A DNA stretch of 64,000 nt, taken from NCBI RefSeq assembly GCF_002900365.1, contig NZ_CP025979.1, positions 1,674,001-1,738,000 on the forward strand, in the 5' to 3' direction. Numbering within the stretch: position 1 is the first letter of the stretch; every line of letters starts with the position of its first letter. This stretch comes from Escherichia marmotae. Its GTDB lineage: Bacteria; Pseudomonadota; Gammaproteobacteria; Enterobacterales; Enterobacteriaceae. The notes beneath the pieces were generated by a model. That model was given only the letters and a program-made list of their open reading frames with translations, ran no database searches and had not been told where the DNA came from. The translations under genes and the position numbers were made by a program. Below are positions 62,421-64,000 of the stretch, piece after piece.

Positions 62421-62803
62421 ACGAGGACTCCTGCGAGAAGTGAAAGCACGACAGTGATAACAAAGGAGATTTTGGCGGAGCGTTTACCCGCTTCGAATGT
62501 TTCTTCCAGATAGCCAAAATCCATCATCATGTGGCGAATACCTACGACGACGTGATATGCCAGAGCGGTAAGGATGCCCCACATGATAAATTTGACGAAG
62601 AAGCTGCCCATAATGGCGGAAGCTTGTTCGAAACCTTCGGGGGAAGAGAGACTGGAACCCAGAAGCCACAGCAGGATGCCCACTGCAACAAACGTGATCA
62701 CACCGGAAACGCGATGAAGAATGGACGCTATCGCCGTGATGGGGAACCGGATGGTCTGTAGGTCCAGATTAACAGGTCTTTGTTTTTTCACATTTCTTAT
62801 CAT
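62414..62803 (-). CDS. sdhC: Succinate dehydrogenase cytochrome b556 subunit
   Basis: A 129-residue membrane subunit with three helices; His84 in LAYHVVVG is the other haem ligand, and Ser27/Arg31 near ILHRVSG line the quinone site. The start MIRNVKKQRPVN matches K-12; an upstream ATG at 62818 is not used. The operon leader upstream is targeted by the small RNAs Spot 42 and RyhB in E. coli. Confidence 0.97.
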   Translation of the reverse strand: MIRNVKKQRPVNLDLQTIRFPITAIASILHRVSGVITFVAVGILLWLLGSSLSSPEGFEQASAIMGSFFVKFIMWGILTALAYHVVVGIRHMMMDFGYLEETFEAGKRSAKISFVITVVLSLLAGVLVW

Positions 62804-63060
62804 GAATAACGCCCACATGCTGTTCTTATTATTCCCTGGGGACTACGGGTACAGAGGATAACTTTCTGTTACCAGGAGACGTCGGGATTTCCTTCCTCCG
62901 GTCTGCTTGCGGGTCAGACAGCGTCCTTTCTATAACTGCGCGTCATGCAAAACACTGCTTCCAGATGCGAAAACGACACGTTACAACGCTGGGTGGCTCG
63001 GGATTGCAGGGTGTTCCGGAGACCTGGCGGCAGTATAGGCCGTTCACAAAATCATTACAA
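62804..63060 (-). promoter_or_regulatory. sdhC: sdhC promoter and leader
   Basis: On the minus strand TTGTAA (63060-63055) and TATACT (63037-63032) with a 17-bp spacer form the sdh promoter, giving a leader of roughly 220 nt. No gene lies in this leader. Confidence 0.85.
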
Positions 63061-63511
63061 TTAACCTACATATGGTTTGTCTGGTTTTATCCAGAACAGT
63101 GATCTGAGTCACGATAAAAACATTTATTTAATTTTTAATTATCTAGTTTGACAATCATTCAACAAAGTTGTTACAAACATCATCAGGAAAAGCATATAAT
63201 GCGTAAAAGTTATGGGGTCACTATTTCACCTAAGATTAACTTATGTAACAGTGTGGAAGTATTGACCAATCCATCCAGGACAGTTATTAGTGATAGACAG
63301 GTTTAATAATTCGGATTGCTAAGTGCTTGATTCGCCGTTTATTCGTCATCAATGAATACTTTACCTGCAAGCGCCCAGAGCTCTGTACCCAGGTTTTCCC
63401 CTCTTTCGCAGAGCGGCGAGCCAAATAACAATCGGGTAAAGCTAGGTTGATGTGCGAAGGCAAATTTAAGTTCCGGCAGTCTTACGCAATAAGGCGCTAA
63501 GGAGACCTTAA
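63061..63511 (+). promoter_or_regulatory. gltA: sdh-gltA divergent control region and gltA promoter/leader
   Basis: A CRP-like site GTGATCTGAGTCAC lies at 63099-63112, about 75 bp upstream of the sdh start, and an AT-rich stretch follows where ArcA binding is expected. For gltA, TATAAT at 63195-63200 with TTACAA at 63171-63176 (18-bp spacer) fits a sigma-70 promoter about 300 bp before the ATG. The rest is a long untranslated leader ending with AAGGAGACC. Confidence 0.75.
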
Positions 63512-64000
63512 ATGGCTGATACAAAAGCAAAACTCACCCTCAACGGGGATACAGCTGTTGAACTGGATGTGCTGAAAGGCACACTGGGTCAAGATGTTAT
63601 TGATATCCGTACTCTCGGCTCAAAAGGTGTATTCACCTTTGACCCAGGCTTCACTTCAACCGCATCCTGCGAATCTAAAATTACTTTTATTGATGGTGAT
63701 GAAGGTATTTTGTTGCACCGCGGTTTCCCGATCGATCAACTGGCGACCGATTCTAACTACCTGGAAGTCTGTTACATTCTGCTGAATGGTGAAAAACCGA
63801 CCCAGAAACAGTATGACGAATTTAAAACTACGGTTACCCGCCATACCATGATCCACGAACAGATTACTCGTCTGTTCCACGCCTTCCGCCGCGACTCTCA
63901 TCCGATGGCGGTCATGTGCGGCATTACCGGCGCACTGGCGGCGTTTTATCACGACTCACTGGATGTTAACAATCCGCGTCATCGTGAAATCGCGGCGTTC
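63512..64000 (+). CDS. gltA: Citrate synthase, N-terminal part (continues past the window)
   Basis: The first 163 codons of type II hexameric citrate synthase, which joins acetyl-CoA and oxaloacetate. The N-terminus MADTKAKLTLNGDTAVELD is that of E. coli. Visible parts form the regulatory NADH-binding N-domain and the start of the helical core. It is transcribed divergently from sdhCDAB and shares the control region. Confidence 0.98.
   Translation, partial: MADTKAKLTLNGDTAVELDVLKGTLGQDVIDIRTLGSKGVFTFDPGFTSTASCESKITFIDGDEGILLHRGFPIDQLATDSNYLEVCYILLNGEKPTQKQYDEFKTTVTRHTMIHEQITRLFHAFRRDSHPMAVMCGITGALAAFYHDSLDVNNPRHREIAAF

Overview
The window is enterobacterial chromosome, almost certainly Escherichia coli or a very close relative. 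The right-hand 12 kb is the sdhCDAB-sucABCD operon with divergent gltA, and its proteins are essentially those of E. coli. The left part is an accessory island beside sucD of the kind carried by O157:H7-type E. coli and absent from K-12. It holds the methylaspartate (mesaconate) route of glutamate fermentation and a histidine-utilisation (hut) operon. Identities are judged by eye from remembered family sequences; no search was run.

Layout. 1-4107 (+): the end of methylaspartate ammonia-lyase, an AtuA/DUF1446 protein, a DUF4387 protein and the class I mesaconase/fumarase FumD. 4275-5180 (-): a LysR-type regulator. 5447-6614 (-): the C-terminal two thirds of a histidine/aromatic ammonia-lyase family gene. 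6615-44718: a complete 38,104-bp Mu/D108-type transposable prophage. 44719-45226 (-): the N-terminal third of the same lyase gene. 45287-51296 (-): hutG, hutI, hutD, an NCS1-type permease and hutU. 51982-62803 (-): the SdhX small RNA, sucDCBA and sdhBADC, with a 10-11 unit REP/BIME array of about 91-bp period between sucB and sucC. 63512-64000 (+): the start of gltA.

The prophage is flanked by the 5-bp duplication CCGGA. Removing it with one CCGGA copy rejoins the lyase gene in frame as exactly 557 codons. Its immunity region (repressor, Ner, N-terminus of A, and an 11-bp inverted-repeat Ner operator) is of the D108 type, while the rest follows the Mu gene order: replication, Mor, C, lysis, head, tail, invertible G segment, gin, com, mom. 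Transposase A carries an in-frame amber codon and seems to lack 14 codons, so the prophage is probably locked in place. An IS256-family element of 1,315 bp sits in the last codons of tail-fibre assembly gene U, inside the invertible segment. A reverse-strand DUF2513-like gene is inserted between gp14 and gemA.

How the genes work together. The left operon should take glutamate-derived 3-methylaspartate to mesaconate and then, through FumD, to citramalate. The hut operon degrades histidine to glutamate, so the two modules are metabolically connected. The lyase at the end of the hut operon is unusual even before disruption: it has a signal peptide and lacks the Ala-Ser-Gly triad that forms the MIO cofactor. 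The sdh-suc-gltA block supplies core TCA-cycle enzymes.
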